NCBI GenBank assembly: GCA_029906195.1
Contig: JARWSJ010000001.1
Coordinates: 1,302,001-1,366,000, forward strand
Length of the DNA stretch: 64,000 nt
Origin: Chitinophagaceae bacterium 26-R-25
GTDB lineage: Bacteria > Bacteroidota > Bacteroidia > Chitinophagales > Chitinophagaceae
Direction of reading: 5' to 3'
Shown here: positions 18,445 to 27,988 of the stretch, in pieces
Position numbering within the stretch: the first letter of the stretch is position 1
Layout: the number at the start of each line of letters is the position of its first letter
Position numbers and translations under genes: made by a program
Notes under the pieces: model-generated
Databases searched by the model: none
What the model was told of the DNA's origin: nothing
The model's input: the letters and a program-made list of their open reading frames with translations, nothing else

Positions 18445-19830
18445 ATGAAAAAAATCTTCAACAGAAGGTTCATGAATTGCAAACATTGTTTTTTCGCCAC
18501 GGCTCTTGCGATATCTACTTGTTCATTTGCGCAGCAAACAAACATTGAGAATGTAAGTGCGACCAATAATGTCGACGAGCTTGGTATCGGAAAAACCAAA
18601 TCACAAAAATTTGCGACTGATGCATTTCTTATAGGTAGAGATTATCACCACAATAAATTTGTAGATCGCGAGAAAGGATTGAAAGGAATGGCTGAATGTA
18701 ATTTCACCATCGCAGATGCCGCAGATCCGCAGAACTATTCACTTTGCGAAAAACTTGGGTTATCGGTAATTGTTTCCGAAGGTCCGCATTTAACAGGCAA
18801 AGAGTGGATGAAAATGTCTGACGAAGAAATCGACGCCTATATTAAAAACATGGTGAAGAAAGCAGGCAAAAGCAAATCCATCATTGGTTACCATATTTGT
18901 GATGAGCCTTCTGCACTTGCTTTTCCACAGCTTGCAAAAGCAGTGGCTGCAGTAAAAAAATATGCGCCCGGAAAACTAGCGGCTATCAATTTGTATCCTA
19001 ACTATGCCACCATTTGGGAGCTCGACCAAATTAAATCACAACTCGGCACAAAAACGTACACAGAATATCTTGAAAAATTTGTGAACGAAGTAAAGCCGCA
19101 GATCATGAGCTACGATAACTACATGGTAGAAATGTCGATGGACATGGTCAACAAAACAAGAGCAGCAAGTTATTATACCAACCTGGTAGAAATGCGTCGC
19201 GTCGCGTTGAAATACAATCTTCCGTTCGTGAATGTTGTTTCTGCCAACCAGATACGACCTTTCACAACCATTCCTTCACCTGCAAACCTTGCATTCCAGG
19301 CATACACAACATTGGCAGCTGGTGCAGGCGGAATAAGATGGTACACTTATCATGGGCAAGCTTACGGCTACAATCCGATAGACAAGAATGAGAACAAAAC
19401 ATTAACGTGGAGATACCTGCAGGAAGTAAACAGACAGCTTAGCATATTGGGACCACTTATGAAAAAACTTACTTCTACAGGTTTGTATTTTACATCACCG
19501 GCTCCTGATAGTTCACTACCTGTGTTGCCTGGCAACTGGGTGCAGAAAATTGAAACGGATGCACCGATGATGGTTGGTGAATTTGTAAGCGCAACAGGAA
19601 CAAAATATGTGATGGTTGTAAATCTTAGTCTCGAACGTTCTGCAAAGTTTGATATCAAAACTAAAATAGACCAGGAAAAAATCTGGACCATTAATGTAGG
19701 GGAGAACGGAGAACTAGTGCAGGCAAGACATAAAGACGGCATCTGGCTTACAGCAGGACAGGGTATATTGATCAAGTGTGGCGGAGAGTATGGTGCAGAG
19801 CCTGATCCTGAAAAGAAACCCGTTTACTAA
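18445..19830 (+). CDS. Secreted TIM-barrel glycoside hydrolase-like protein
   Basis: A 461-residue secreted protein, with a signal peptide ending CSFAQQ. The body looks like a clan-A (beta/alpha)8 hydrolase. GYHICDEPSA places a Glu where such enzymes carry the acid/base, PQIMSYDNYMVEMS matches a later strand, and FQAYTTLAAGAGGIRWYTYHG resembles GH42-like barrels. A C-terminal beta-sandwich follows (TGTKYVMVVNLSLERSAKFD). The exact GH family was not recognised. A start at ATG 18433, adding four residues, is also possible. It precedes SusC and shares the periplasmic/outer-membrane role expected of a PUL enzyme. Confidence 0.7.
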   Translation: MKKIFNRRFMNCKHCFFATALAISTCSFAQQTNIENVSATNNVDELGIGKTKSQKFATDAFLIGRDYHHNKFVDREKGLKGMAECNFTIADAADPQNYSLCEKLGLSVIVSEGPHLTGKEWMKMSDEEIDAYIKNMVKKAGKSKSIIGYHICDEPSALAFPQLAKAVAAVKKYAPGKLAAINLYPNYATIWELDQIKSQLGTKTYTEYLEKFVNEVKPQIMSYDNYMVEMSMDMVNKTRAASYYTNLVEMRRVALKYNLPFVNVVSANQIRPFTTIPSPANLAFQAYTTLAAGAGGIRWYTYHGQAYGYNPIDKNENKTLTWRYLQEVNRQLSILGPLMKKLTSTGLYFTSPAPDSSLPVLPGNWVQKIETDAPMMVGEFVSATGTKYVMVVNLSLERSAKFDIKTKIDQEKIWTINVGENGELVQARHKDGIWLTAGQGILIKCGGEYGAEPDPEKKPVY

Positions 19831-19837
19831 TTATAAC

Positions 19838-19897
19838 GATCGTGTATTTGCAACACGATCTGATCACAAAAAAACATAGATCACGTTCCGCGGGAAC
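19838..19897. repeat. Two hairpins between glycosidase and SusC
   Basis: In the 222-bp gap, GATCGTGT (19838-19845) pairs with ACACGATC (19853-19860), and GTTCC (19885-19889) pairs with GGAAC (19893-19897). Neither is followed by a T-run. They may slow read-through or shape the SusC leader. The rest of the gap shows nothing recognisable. Confidence 0.4.
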
Positions 19898-20052
19898 ATT
19901 ATACAAAGCACCACAACAAGTGGTTGCAGGATAGTTTATTTGAATTGACTGAAACGATGTGATCGAGCAAACCAACAAAGAACATTGTAATTGCCATAAA
20001 TTTTTAACGCTTGAGGAACTGAAAGTTTAATCTATCAAAACTAACATGACAT

Positions 20053-23000
20053 ATGAAAAAAAGAATGACCCTGCTATTGCTGTGCACATTCCTTGCCCAC
20101 ATATATACGTGGGGGCAACAGGTAACAGTTAATGGTAAAGTTGTTGATGAAGGCTCCTTACCGCTTGCGGGAGTTTCCATCACTGTGAAAGGTTCCAAAC
20201 AGGGAACCCACACAGATGCCGGTGGTAGCTATACCATCAAGGCCAACAACGGGCAAACACTCGTGTTTAGCTCGGTAAGCTTTGCTTCGCAGGAAGCAGT
20301 GGTTGGCGCCCACACGACCATCAACATCACTTTGAAGAAAAATGCTTCTGCATTGGACCAGGTGGTAGTTGTAGGCTACGGTAGTCAAAAGAAGACCGAT
20401 CTTACCGGCGCCGTTTCTACCATTGATCTTCAAAAAACATTAGACTCCCGTCCTGTGCCAGATCTCGCACGTGGATTACAAGGCGCTTCTCCCGGCCTTA
20501 TGATCACCACATCCAGTGGCGATCTTGGACAATCACCGGAGATTCATCTTCGTGGCATCAATGGCTCCGTGAACGCAGATGCATCACCATTGATCTTGCT
20601 GGACAACGTGCCCATTCCAAACATGATGATGGTGAACCCATCGGACATCGAGTCGATCTCTGTTCTTAAAGATGCGGCTGCTGCTTCTATTTATGGATCA
20701 CGCGCATCATGGGGCGTTATCCTGCTTACTTCTAAAAAAGGTAAAAAGGGACAGCCACGCATTTCGTACGAAAACAATTTTGCATGGTCATCTCCAATGA
20801 ACACGCCAAAGATTGCTGACGGCGCGGATGGTGCGGAATTCATGCTACAGGCATATAGAAGAACAGCTCCAAATACTGCGAGTTTCAACATACTTGGTGC
20901 ATACTACGATGATATCAGCATCGACCGCATGAGACAATGGAAAAAATTGTACGGCGGCTCGGACCTTGGCCCTGATCTTGTGGAAGGACGCGACTTTGAG
21001 CGTCGTGCGGGTCAAACTTATTACTATCGCGCATTTGATGCTGACAATGTATTTTTGAACAACGCTTCACCACAAATGAAACACAACCTTTCGATTTCAG
21101 GTGGCGACGGCAAAACAACTTACTATGCCAGTGTTGGTGTTATGGATCAGAAAGGTTTGGTGAAAGTAACACCAGAGCCGGACAGATTCACACGCTTCAA
21201 CGGTACGGCAAGAGTAGAAACAAAAGTGAACAACTGGTTCACTGCACGTGCATCGTTGATGGCGTTTACTTCCAAAAAGAAATATCCAAACTTCAGATTG
21301 GCGAATGCAGCAGCAGGAGCCAACGAATACTGGTTCAACATCTACCGTTATCCGGAAACATATCCTTATGGCACCTTCAATGGAACGCCGATGAAAAACA
21401 TTCTAACCGAATTGCAACAGGCACACATGAACAGCCTGACCACTGACCAGGCTCGCCTGCAAACTGGTGCCACGCTTACTTTCATGAAAGGATGGACCGC
21501 AGATGTAGATTATACTTACTCAATTGAAAACTCACATTCCAATATTGCTACCTCACCAATCTCCGGCATTGATAGCTGGACCGATGCCACGCTGACCAAA
21601 ATGGTAGCGAACTATTTTCCTGCAGAAGATTACGTAAGGGAAAATGCTGTTTGGACAAAACGAAACGTGGGCAAAGCATACTCTACTTACGTTAAAGATG
21701 TAAATGGCCACAGCTTCAAAGTAATGGCCGGTAGTGACGTAGAATATTATCAGTCTGAATTTCAATATTCATCTGCAACAGGATTAATGCTGGCATCCAA
21801 GCCTACATTGAATCTCACAACAGGTACACAAACAGTGAACGGTTATCCTACACACTGGTCAACACTCGGTTTCTTTGGTCGTCTTAACTATGCTTACAAA
21901 GGAAAATATTTGCTGGAAGCAAACCTCAGAAGAGATGGCGCATCCAACTTTCCGCCAACACAAAAATGGGGTACGTTCCCGTCAGTGTCTGCAGGATACA
22001 TCGTTACCAACGAAAAATTCATGGAGACCGTGAAAGACAAAACACCATTGTCATTCCTGAAGATTAGAGGTTCATGGGGTTCTATCGGTAACAACGATAT
22101 TGGCTCCAACTCATACCTGCGCAGCATGAATGCATCACCATCAGGCTGGTGGGTAGGTGCGGGACAGAACCCAACCAAAGTAGAAGTTTATGACAACGTA
22201 TCTACTTCTCTTACGTGGGAAACTGTACAGACAATTGACCTCGGATTGAACGCCAAATTTTTCCATGACGCACTATCGGTTGACTTCGACATGTACAGCC
22301 GCGCAACAAAAGGAATGGTTACTACTGGTGTAGAAGTGCCGTCATCACTGGGTTCTGCAGCTTCTAAACGCAACTTTGGTGAATTGGTTACAAAAGGATG
22401 GGAGCTTGCTGTTTCTTACGACAAACAATTTTCCAACGGTCTTGGCATAAGCATTACAGGAAACATTTCCGATGCAAAAAGCAAGATCACAAAGTTTGCC
22501 AATACAGAAGTGAACATCATGCCGGGCGGCAACGATGTTCCTAACTACCAGGGCAAAACAATGGGAGAGATATGGGGCTACACAACAGACAGATTGTTTA
22601 CCACCGCAGATTTCAATGGCAACAACGGCCAGGCAAACCCTACATGGAACTACGATGCAAAAACACCTAACCAGGATGCATTGAACACCAGCGCAGCTTT
22701 CCACTTTAGTCCCGGCGATGTTAAGTATAAAGATGTAGATGGCAGTGGAACTGTAGACTTTGGTAAAGGAACAAATCTTGATCATGGCGATATGCATGTA
22801 ATAGGCAACACAACACCGCGCTATTTGTATGGCCTGAGACTTGGTCTTAACTATGCGGGCTTTGATGTAAGCGCTTATTTCCAGGGCGTAGGCAAAAGAG
22901 ATTATTGGGGAACCGGTTCACTGTTCATTCCTGCCTTCACCATGGCAGAAGCAGTGTATCAAAATCAAATGAGCTACTGGACACCTGATAACCTGAATGC

Positions 23001-23331
23001 GTTTTACCCTGCACCTTCAAACCCGGGCGCAAACAATCACAATGCTAACTGGCAACCACAAACACGCTACATGCTCAACATGGCTTACATGCGCATGAAG
23101 AACATTACCGTTGGTTATACATTGCCAAGAACATGGATGCAAAAAGTAGGCATCAGCAGAGCACGTGTGTTTGCAAGCGGAGAGAACCTCTTCACGATCG
23201 ACAAGCTTACAATGTCCATCGATCCTGAGATTCAGCAGAACTCTATCGAAGGCTTCACCGATTCAAAAAGTTTCGGAAGAACATATCCTTATTTCAGAAC
23301 ATGGTCTTGCGGATTGCAGGTAGATCTATAA
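20053..23331 (+). CDS. SusC/RagA TonB-dependent receptor (no STN domain)
   Basis: Outer-membrane transporter of 1092 residues. A signal peptide (MKKRMTLLLLCTFLAHIYTWG) leads directly into the carboxypeptidase-regulatory-like domain (about 24-97; VTVNGKVVDEGSLPLAGVSI). The plug follows (VVVGYGSQKKTDLTGAVSTI, SPLILLDNVPIPNM, SISVLKDAAAASIYGSRASWG) and then the barrel. There is no STN domain, so unlike the other two SusCs it is probably not controlled by a sigma/FecR pair. It is the import pore of the rhamnosidase/sulfatase island, with SusD 19 bp downstream. Confidence 0.95.
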   Translation: MKKRMTLLLLCTFLAHIYTWGQQVTVNGKVVDEGSLPLAGVSITVKGSKQGTHTDAGGSYTIKANNGQTLVFSSVSFASQEAVVGAHTTINITLKKNASALDQVVVVGYGSQKKTDLTGAVSTIDLQKTLDSRPVPDLARGLQGASPGLMITTSSGDLGQSPEIHLRGINGSVNADASPLILLDNVPIPNMMMVNPSDIESISVLKDAAAASIYGSRASWGVILLTSKKGKKGQPRISYENNFAWSSPMNTPKIADGADGAEFMLQAYRRTAPNTASFNILGAYYDDISIDRMRQWKKLYGGSDLGPDLVEGRDFERRAGQTYYYRAFDADNVFLNNASPQMKHNLSISGGDGKTTYYASVGVMDQKGLVKVTPEPDRFTRFNGTARVETKVNNWFTARASLMAFTSKKKYPNFRLANAAAGANEYWFNIYRYPETYPYGTFNGTPMKNILTELQQAHMNSLTTDQARLQTGATLTFMKGWTADVDYTYSIENSHSNIATSPISGIDSWTDATLTKMVANYFPAEDYVRENAVWTKRNVGKAYSTYVKDVNGHSFKVMAGSDVEYYQSEFQYSSATGLMLASKPTLNLTTGTQTVNGYPTHWSTLGFFGRLNYAYKGKYLLEANLRRDGASNFPPTQKWGTFPSVSAGYIVTNEKFMETVKDKTPLSFLKIRGSWGSIGNNDIGSNSYLRSMNASPSGWWVGAGQNPTKVEVYDNVSTSLTWETVQTIDLGLNAKFFHDALSVDFDMYSRATKGMVTTGVEVPSSLGSAASKRNFGELVTKGWELAVSYDKQFSNGLGISITGNISDAKSKITKFANTEVNIMPGGNDVPNYQGKTMGEIWGYTTDRLFTTADFNGNNGQANPTWNYDAKTPNQDALNTSAAFHFSPGDVKYKDVDGSGTVDFGKGTNLDHGDMHVIGNTTPRYLYGLRLGLNYAGFDVSAYFQGVGKRDYWGTGSLFIPAFTMAEAVYQNQMSYWTPDNLNAFYPAPSNPGANNHNANWQPQTRYMLNMAYMRMKNITVGYTLPRTWMQKVGISRARVFASGENLFTIDKLTMSIDPEIQQNSIEGFTDSKSFGRTYPYFRTWSCGLQVDL

Positions 23332-23350
23332 ACCAAAATTCAACATTGTC

Positions 23351-25159
23351 ATGAAAAATAAATTCTTACTATACATATTGGCCGGTTCAATGGCATTCAC
23401 AGGATGCAAAAAAGACTTCCTGGTGCAAGAACCCCTGGCATCCTTTACTGACGACGATTTCTGGACATCTGAAGCAAGCGTAAGAGCTTTTGCACAGGGA
23501 TATTATCCAGACAGATTTCAGGGCTTTGGTGTGAACGATCTTGGTGGTGCTTACTCCGTTCGCGAAACCTTGAACGATGATTACACCAATATCAACCTTT
23601 CAGGTTTTGCAGCGCAAGCAACTGTAAACGGCGGCAGCTGGGATACCTACTTCACCAAAATAAGAAAGGACAATATCTTCATCGATCGCGTATCAAAAAT
23701 GTCATTTGCCGATAGCGCGACATATAAACACTGGAACGGGATCGCACGTTTTTTCAGAGGATTTGACTATGCAAATTTTGTATTCGATTTCGGCGATGTA
23801 CCGTTCTATAACAAGGCACTTGCAGACAACGATCCTGCTTTGTTCAAACCACGCGACCCATCTACATTAGTGATGGACAGCGTAGTAGCAGATCTTACTT
23901 TCGCTTCGCAAAATGTAAAACTCACCGATCCGCTCACCGGCCCTAATGGTTTGGTGATCACAAAAGATGTGGTAGATGCATTCATGTCAAGACTGTTGAT
24001 GTATGTTGGCACCAAACTCAAATATGATCCTTCAAAAACTGCTGCCGACAAAACAAAAGCAGCCGGTTATCTGCAAGCCGCGAAAGACGCAGCGGCAAGA
24101 GTGATCAGCTCCGGACGTTATTCAGTTGCAGACAACTATCAGAAACTTTGCAGCACCATTGATATCGGCGCTACAGGAACCGTGAGCAAAGAAATGATCC
24201 TTTACCGCAGGTACAACACAGGTGAAGTAACACACGCAATTGAATCGGGCAATAACGCCAATACCATACAGGGATTTGGCGCACCGAAAGATGTGATAGA
24301 TGCTTACCTGTGCACCAATGGCATGCCGATAAAAACAACAAATGGCGTGAATCCTCAGTACCAGGGCGACTTGACGGCTGCAACACAATTGGCCAACAGG
24401 GACCTTCGTCTTGCGAATACATTCCGCACCGACAGATATTATCTTCAATACATTGAAACAGGCTATTCAACTACCGGCTACAAATGCTGGAAGTTTTTAG
24501 ATGAGCCTACACAAAACGATGCAACATCTGTACAGAGTTTTAACGTAACAGATGCACCAATCATTCGCCTTGGTGAAGTAATGATGAACTACGTAGAAGC
24601 AGCAGCAGAGCTGGCTGATATGGGTCAATACACAGTGCTTCAAAGCGATATCGACATGACCATCAATGCACTGAGAAAAAGGACAGGTTACACAGCCGCA
24701 TCAAGACTTCCGGACATGAAGATCATCGGCGGATTGCCTGCAGTGGGTACAACGATATACGAAGATGCTGACAGAGACCCATCTGTACCATCATTGATAT
24801 GGGAGATCCGTCGCGAAAGAAGATTGGAGCTATTGTATGAAGGTTTCCGTCTGCACGATTTAAAACGCTGGAGAAAACTGGATTATGCAAACACAGAAGT
24901 ATATCCTAAAAAGAATCTTGGTGCATGGGTAACGAAGAATGCAACCACCAAAGGACTTATTCTTGCAGACATCAACGGCAACGTGACTTCTGCGGCGAAC
25001 GTCACCACAGGTAGTGGCTACCTGAAAGTATCACAAACAGTGCGCAACGCAACCAATGGCAATGTGCTGGATAGAAACTACTACGATTGCGTACCTACGT
25101 ACCAGGTTGATTTCTATCAAAGGAACAGTGCTACGCTTACGCAAAATCCGGGATGGTAA
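23351..25159 (+). CDS. SusD/RagB-family outer-membrane lipoprotein
   Basis: Substrate-binding partner of the preceding SusC, 602 residues. The lipobox is MAFTGCKKDF (Cys19), followed by the Lys/Asp export signal. Typical regions are PLASFTDDDFWTSEASVRAF at the start, GIARFFRGFDYANFVFDFGD in the TPR part, and LGEVMMNYVEAAAELADMG and IRRERRLELLYEGFRLHDLKRW near the end. It is longer than the other two SusDs in the window, mainly through inserted loops in the second half. Confidence 0.94.
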   Translation: MKNKFLLYILAGSMAFTGCKKDFLVQEPLASFTDDDFWTSEASVRAFAQGYYPDRFQGFGVNDLGGAYSVRETLNDDYTNINLSGFAAQATVNGGSWDTYFTKIRKDNIFIDRVSKMSFADSATYKHWNGIARFFRGFDYANFVFDFGDVPFYNKALADNDPALFKPRDPSTLVMDSVVADLTFASQNVKLTDPLTGPNGLVITKDVVDAFMSRLLMYVGTKLKYDPSKTAADKTKAAGYLQAAKDAAARVISSGRYSVADNYQKLCSTIDIGATGTVSKEMILYRRYNTGEVTHAIESGNNANTIQGFGAPKDVIDAYLCTNGMPIKTTNGVNPQYQGDLTAATQLANRDLRLANTFRTDRYYLQYIETGYSTTGYKCWKFLDEPTQNDATSVQSFNVTDAPIIRLGEVMMNYVEAAAELADMGQYTVLQSDIDMTINALRKRTGYTAASRLPDMKIIGGLPAVGTTIYEDADRDPSVPSLIWEIRRERRLELLYEGFRLHDLKRWRKLDYANTEVYPKKNLGAWVTKNATTKGLILADINGNVTSAANVTTGSGYLKVSQTVRNATNGNVLDRNYYDCVPTYQVDFYQRNSATLTQNPGW

Positions 25160-25191
25160 ACATTCATTCAATAACTTTTTAAGTAAAGACA

Positions 25192-25554
25192 ATGAAGACA
25201 TCAACAATAAAACTGACATTGCTATCCATCGCATTCATCACATTCCTGGGAATGATCAATGCGTGCAAAAAGAATAATGAAGAAGTAGACAAGACCTGCA
25301 AGGTTACATTCATTCTTAACCAAACAAATGCCGCAGGCGATACAGTAAACGTTTCTGCAACTGCGGGTTTGCTCGTGCAAAATGCACCATCGCCAGTACG
25401 CACTGGTTTTACATTTGCAGGCTGGTATGCAAATTCAGCAGACGCAAATCCGGACCCTACTAAAAACACGGCGGCACCAAAATTTCCAGCTTACGATATC
25501 ACTGCAAAACCAATATACCTTGATGTGATATTGTATGCGAGATGGGTGAAATAA
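25192..25554 (+). CDS. Small lipoprotein with InlB B-repeat-like domain
   Basis: A 120-residue lipoprotein (signal peptide ending GMINACKKNN). The mature part is a single InlB B-repeat/Listeria-Bacteroides-like unit: CKVTFILNQTNAAGDTVNVS, then PVRTGFTFAGWYAN and the terminal VILYARWVK. Such units are beta-grasp-like modules used on cell surfaces. Placed 32 bp after SusD, it occupies the slot where PULs often encode a surface glycan-binding protein. That role is inferred. Confidence 0.75.
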   Translation: MKTSTIKLTLLSIAFITFLGMINACKKNNEEVDKTCKVTFILNQTNAAGDTVNVSATAGLLVQNAPSPVRTGFTFAGWYANSADANPDPTKNTAAPKFPAYDITAKPIYLDVILYARWVK

Positions 25555-25574
25555 AAGGAATTAGTAGTTAGGAA

Positions 25575-25770
25575 TCAATGTCGTTTAGCTAAGAAATTTT
25601 TTGGGTTAAGGCTGGTCATAACAAATAAAGAAAGACTGCTTGTCATCCCGACGAAGGAGGGATCTGGGTGATGACTTAGCAGATTGCTGATGCAATACTC
25701 AGATCGCTCCTTCGTCGGGATGACAAGCAACATTCTCTTACTTTTCAAACACGTAACCTAACGACGTTGA
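25575..25770. repeat. MITE-like palindromic element, copy 1
   Basis: A 196-bp element with imperfect terminal inverted repeats (TCAATGTCGTTTAGCTAAG at the left, ending CTAACGACGTTGA at the right). It has a strong inner palindrome: CTTGTCATCCCGACGAAGGA from 25639 pairs with TCCTTCGTCGGGATGACAAG ending at 25727. A second copy is at 32445. It has no coding capacity. Its right end lies 8 bp before the GH42-like ATG. Confidence 0.75.
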
Positions 25771-25778
25771 ACATCAAA

Positions 25779-27953
25779 ATGTTTAAAACCAAATCAACAG
25801 TGAAAAAGAATCACGGCTTTATACTTGCAACATTGTTGCTTGCAGGAACAAACGCTTTTGCAGGGCTGCAAAAACCTGCCCCTACGGATACTATAAGACC
25901 AAATGCTTTTCCGGCATCGGTACAGTTCACTCCTGTACCGTCCGGCAAAGGCTGGAGAGACGAAGAACTTCCACTCTCTGATGAATTGATGAAGGAAACC
26001 ATACACAACATCATTGCGCATGGCTTTACTCATCTGGCTGCAGGTGAATTTTCAAAAAGTGGTGCGAACGAGCAGGTGCTGAACTATGCTCAAAAAATTG
26101 GAATGAAAATAGATTGGACCTCTAACGGGGTCCAACTCTTTAAGCGCAACGATCCGCCGCCTTTCAGCGTGTATTCTCCCGAATACATGAATGCTGTAAG
26201 GAAACAAATAGAACCTGTACTTGGCAGTATAAAAAAACTGTCAAACCCCAATACCATGTTTCCCTACATGGATGAACCTTTTCATGCCGACACCACCGCA
26301 TTTGACTACCGGAAGGAAACGGCTGACGCATTCAAAAAGCAATACGGCTACGCAATGCCAGCCAGCTATGCAGAAGCAAAAAAAGATACTAAGAAACATC
26401 TTGACTTCGTCAATTTCCAATCCAGCACTTTTGTAGTGGCATGGAAAAATATTTACAAAGAAGCAAAAGCATTCGACTCACGACCTAAGATTGTAATGAC
26501 ACATGATAGTCACAATACAATGGGCGGAGGGGTAGAGTCGGATTCACGGTATGGTATAGATGACATTTTTCATTGGGGCGGAGAATTTGCCGACCTGTTT
26601 CTTTACGACATTTATCCTTACACGATGTTTGACTATCGTTATGGTGAATATGGCAAATTGCCCAACCCACGCATAAGCCAGATGCATTACACAATGGCAC
26701 AAATGCGCAACCTGACAACAACCTATAAAAAAGAACTTGGCTTTTGGCTGGGCACATATAACGAAGGATGGTTCCGCCGTTACATGAATGCTGAAATGGA
26801 AAAGCAATATTGGGGCGAACGAGAATTGGCTTATACCGCGATCGCAAACGGCGCCAATTTTATAATGACAGGCATCAACATTCCGCAGGATGCCCGCCAC
26901 TGGGACGATCTTGGAAAAGGCATGCGTGCCATACAAAAAGTAGGCGGTGAAATATTGGCCTCGCCCAAATTAAGATCGCGTGCTTGTTTTCTTTTTCCAA
27001 GAAGCCAGTATGTTCAATTAAATGAAGAGTGCTTTAACGTAGGTCTCACGTTTGAACTTTGCCAACGTGCATTTGGTGAAATGGACATCATTCACGAAGA
27101 GCAGGTGACCGATGAAAAGATGAACGGTTATGACATCCTCGTGCTGGCAGATGTAAAGGTTTTACCTGCCGATGTAGCAGCCAACATTGAACGCTTTGTA
27201 AAAAATGGAGGCATTGTAATCGCAGATTGTGTACCACAACAGGATGCTTATTTGCAACCATTGCCAACAATGAAAAAATTGTTTGGCATAAGCAATGCAT
27301 CTACAGAAAGAGCTTTGCAGAAAGGTCAGTGGAACCCTTTCTCCATGTTGCCTGCACAATGGGCACATGGATTAAAGACACCACCACCAATGCCTGTAAA
27401 AGTATTTGATAAAGCAGCTGGTAGTGCTTTTGGAACACAATATGATCTTAATATTGTTTCCCCAAGAGCCTGTATGAACGCAGATGGAAATGTAGTGGGC
27501 AAAATGAATTCAGGTCAGCCATTGCTCATACAAAAACAAACAGGAAAAGGAAAAACATATTTGCTGGGATTCTGCTTACAGGATACCTATTTCCAAACCT
27601 ACCTGAAGGGCGACACGTCTTCACGCACTCAACTATACGATTTGATGCACAATGTATTTGCAGACACGAAAGTTTCATCTCATGCTTGGTCATCCAACCC
27701 AGATATGGAAGTAACAGTGCGTGGAAATGATAAGGCAGCTTTTGTGTTTGTTATTAATCACGAAGCACCAAATGCCGTTAGTAATGTAACGCTATCTGGA
27801 CTTGGCTTTGAGCCGGGAGAGATCATGGATGTAGAGTGGGGACGTCCCGTTGCATTTACCAATGAAAACGGACAAACAAAGTTTCCCATCATGGCCGTCG
27901 AAGGAACACCAACAAGCGTTACAAGATTGCTGAAAGTAACACCAAAAAAATAA
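25779..27953 (+). CDS. GH42-like (beta-galactosidase-fold) secreted hydrolase
   Basis: A 724-residue secreted protein (signal peptide ending GTNAFAG). An N-terminal TIM barrel shows MFPYMDEPFHADT (candidate acid/base Glu), HWGGEFADLFLYDIYPY and FWLGTYNEGWFRRY, then YTAIANGANFIMTG. A Rossmann-like trimerisation-type domain follows (YDILVLADVKVLPADVAANI, FVKNGGIVIADC), and a C-terminal beta domain (KAAFVFVINHEAPNAVSNVT). This order resembles GH42, but the family assignment is by fold and general motif only. The ATG at 25779 is preferred; the upstream in-frame TTG at 25767 lies inside the MITE end. Confidence 0.72.
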   Translation: MFKTKSTVKKNHGFILATLLLAGTNAFAGLQKPAPTDTIRPNAFPASVQFTPVPSGKGWRDEELPLSDELMKETIHNIIAHGFTHLAAGEFSKSGANEQVLNYAQKIGMKIDWTSNGVQLFKRNDPPPFSVYSPEYMNAVRKQIEPVLGSIKKLSNPNTMFPYMDEPFHADTTAFDYRKETADAFKKQYGYAMPASYAEAKKDTKKHLDFVNFQSSTFVVAWKNIYKEAKAFDSRPKIVMTHDSHNTMGGGVESDSRYGIDDIFHWGGEFADLFLYDIYPYTMFDYRYGEYGKLPNPRISQMHYTMAQMRNLTTTYKKELGFWLGTYNEGWFRRYMNAEMEKQYWGERELAYTAIANGANFIMTGINIPQDARHWDDLGKGMRAIQKVGGEILASPKLRSRACFLFPRSQYVQLNEECFNVGLTFELCQRAFGEMDIIHEEQVTDEKMNGYDILVLADVKVLPADVAANIERFVKNGGIVIADCVPQQDAYLQPLPTMKKLFGISNASTERALQKGQWNPFSMLPAQWAHGLKTPPPMPVKVFDKAAGSAFGTQYDLNIVSPRACMNADGNVVGKMNSGQPLLIQKQTGKGKTYLLGFCLQDTYFQTYLKGDTSSRTQLYDLMHNVFADTKVSSHAWSSNPDMEVTVRGNDKAAFVFVINHEAPNAVSNVTLSGLGFEPGEIMDVEWGRPVAFTNENGQTKFPIMAVEGTPTSVTRLLKVTPKK

Positions 27954-27988
27954 TTGCATTGCTTGTACGATAAACAGATACACGAACG

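Noticed and set aside
25767-25781. TTG start for the GH42-like protein
   Set aside because: The TTG lies within the end of the MITE-like repeat; the ATG at 25779 gives a normal signal peptide.
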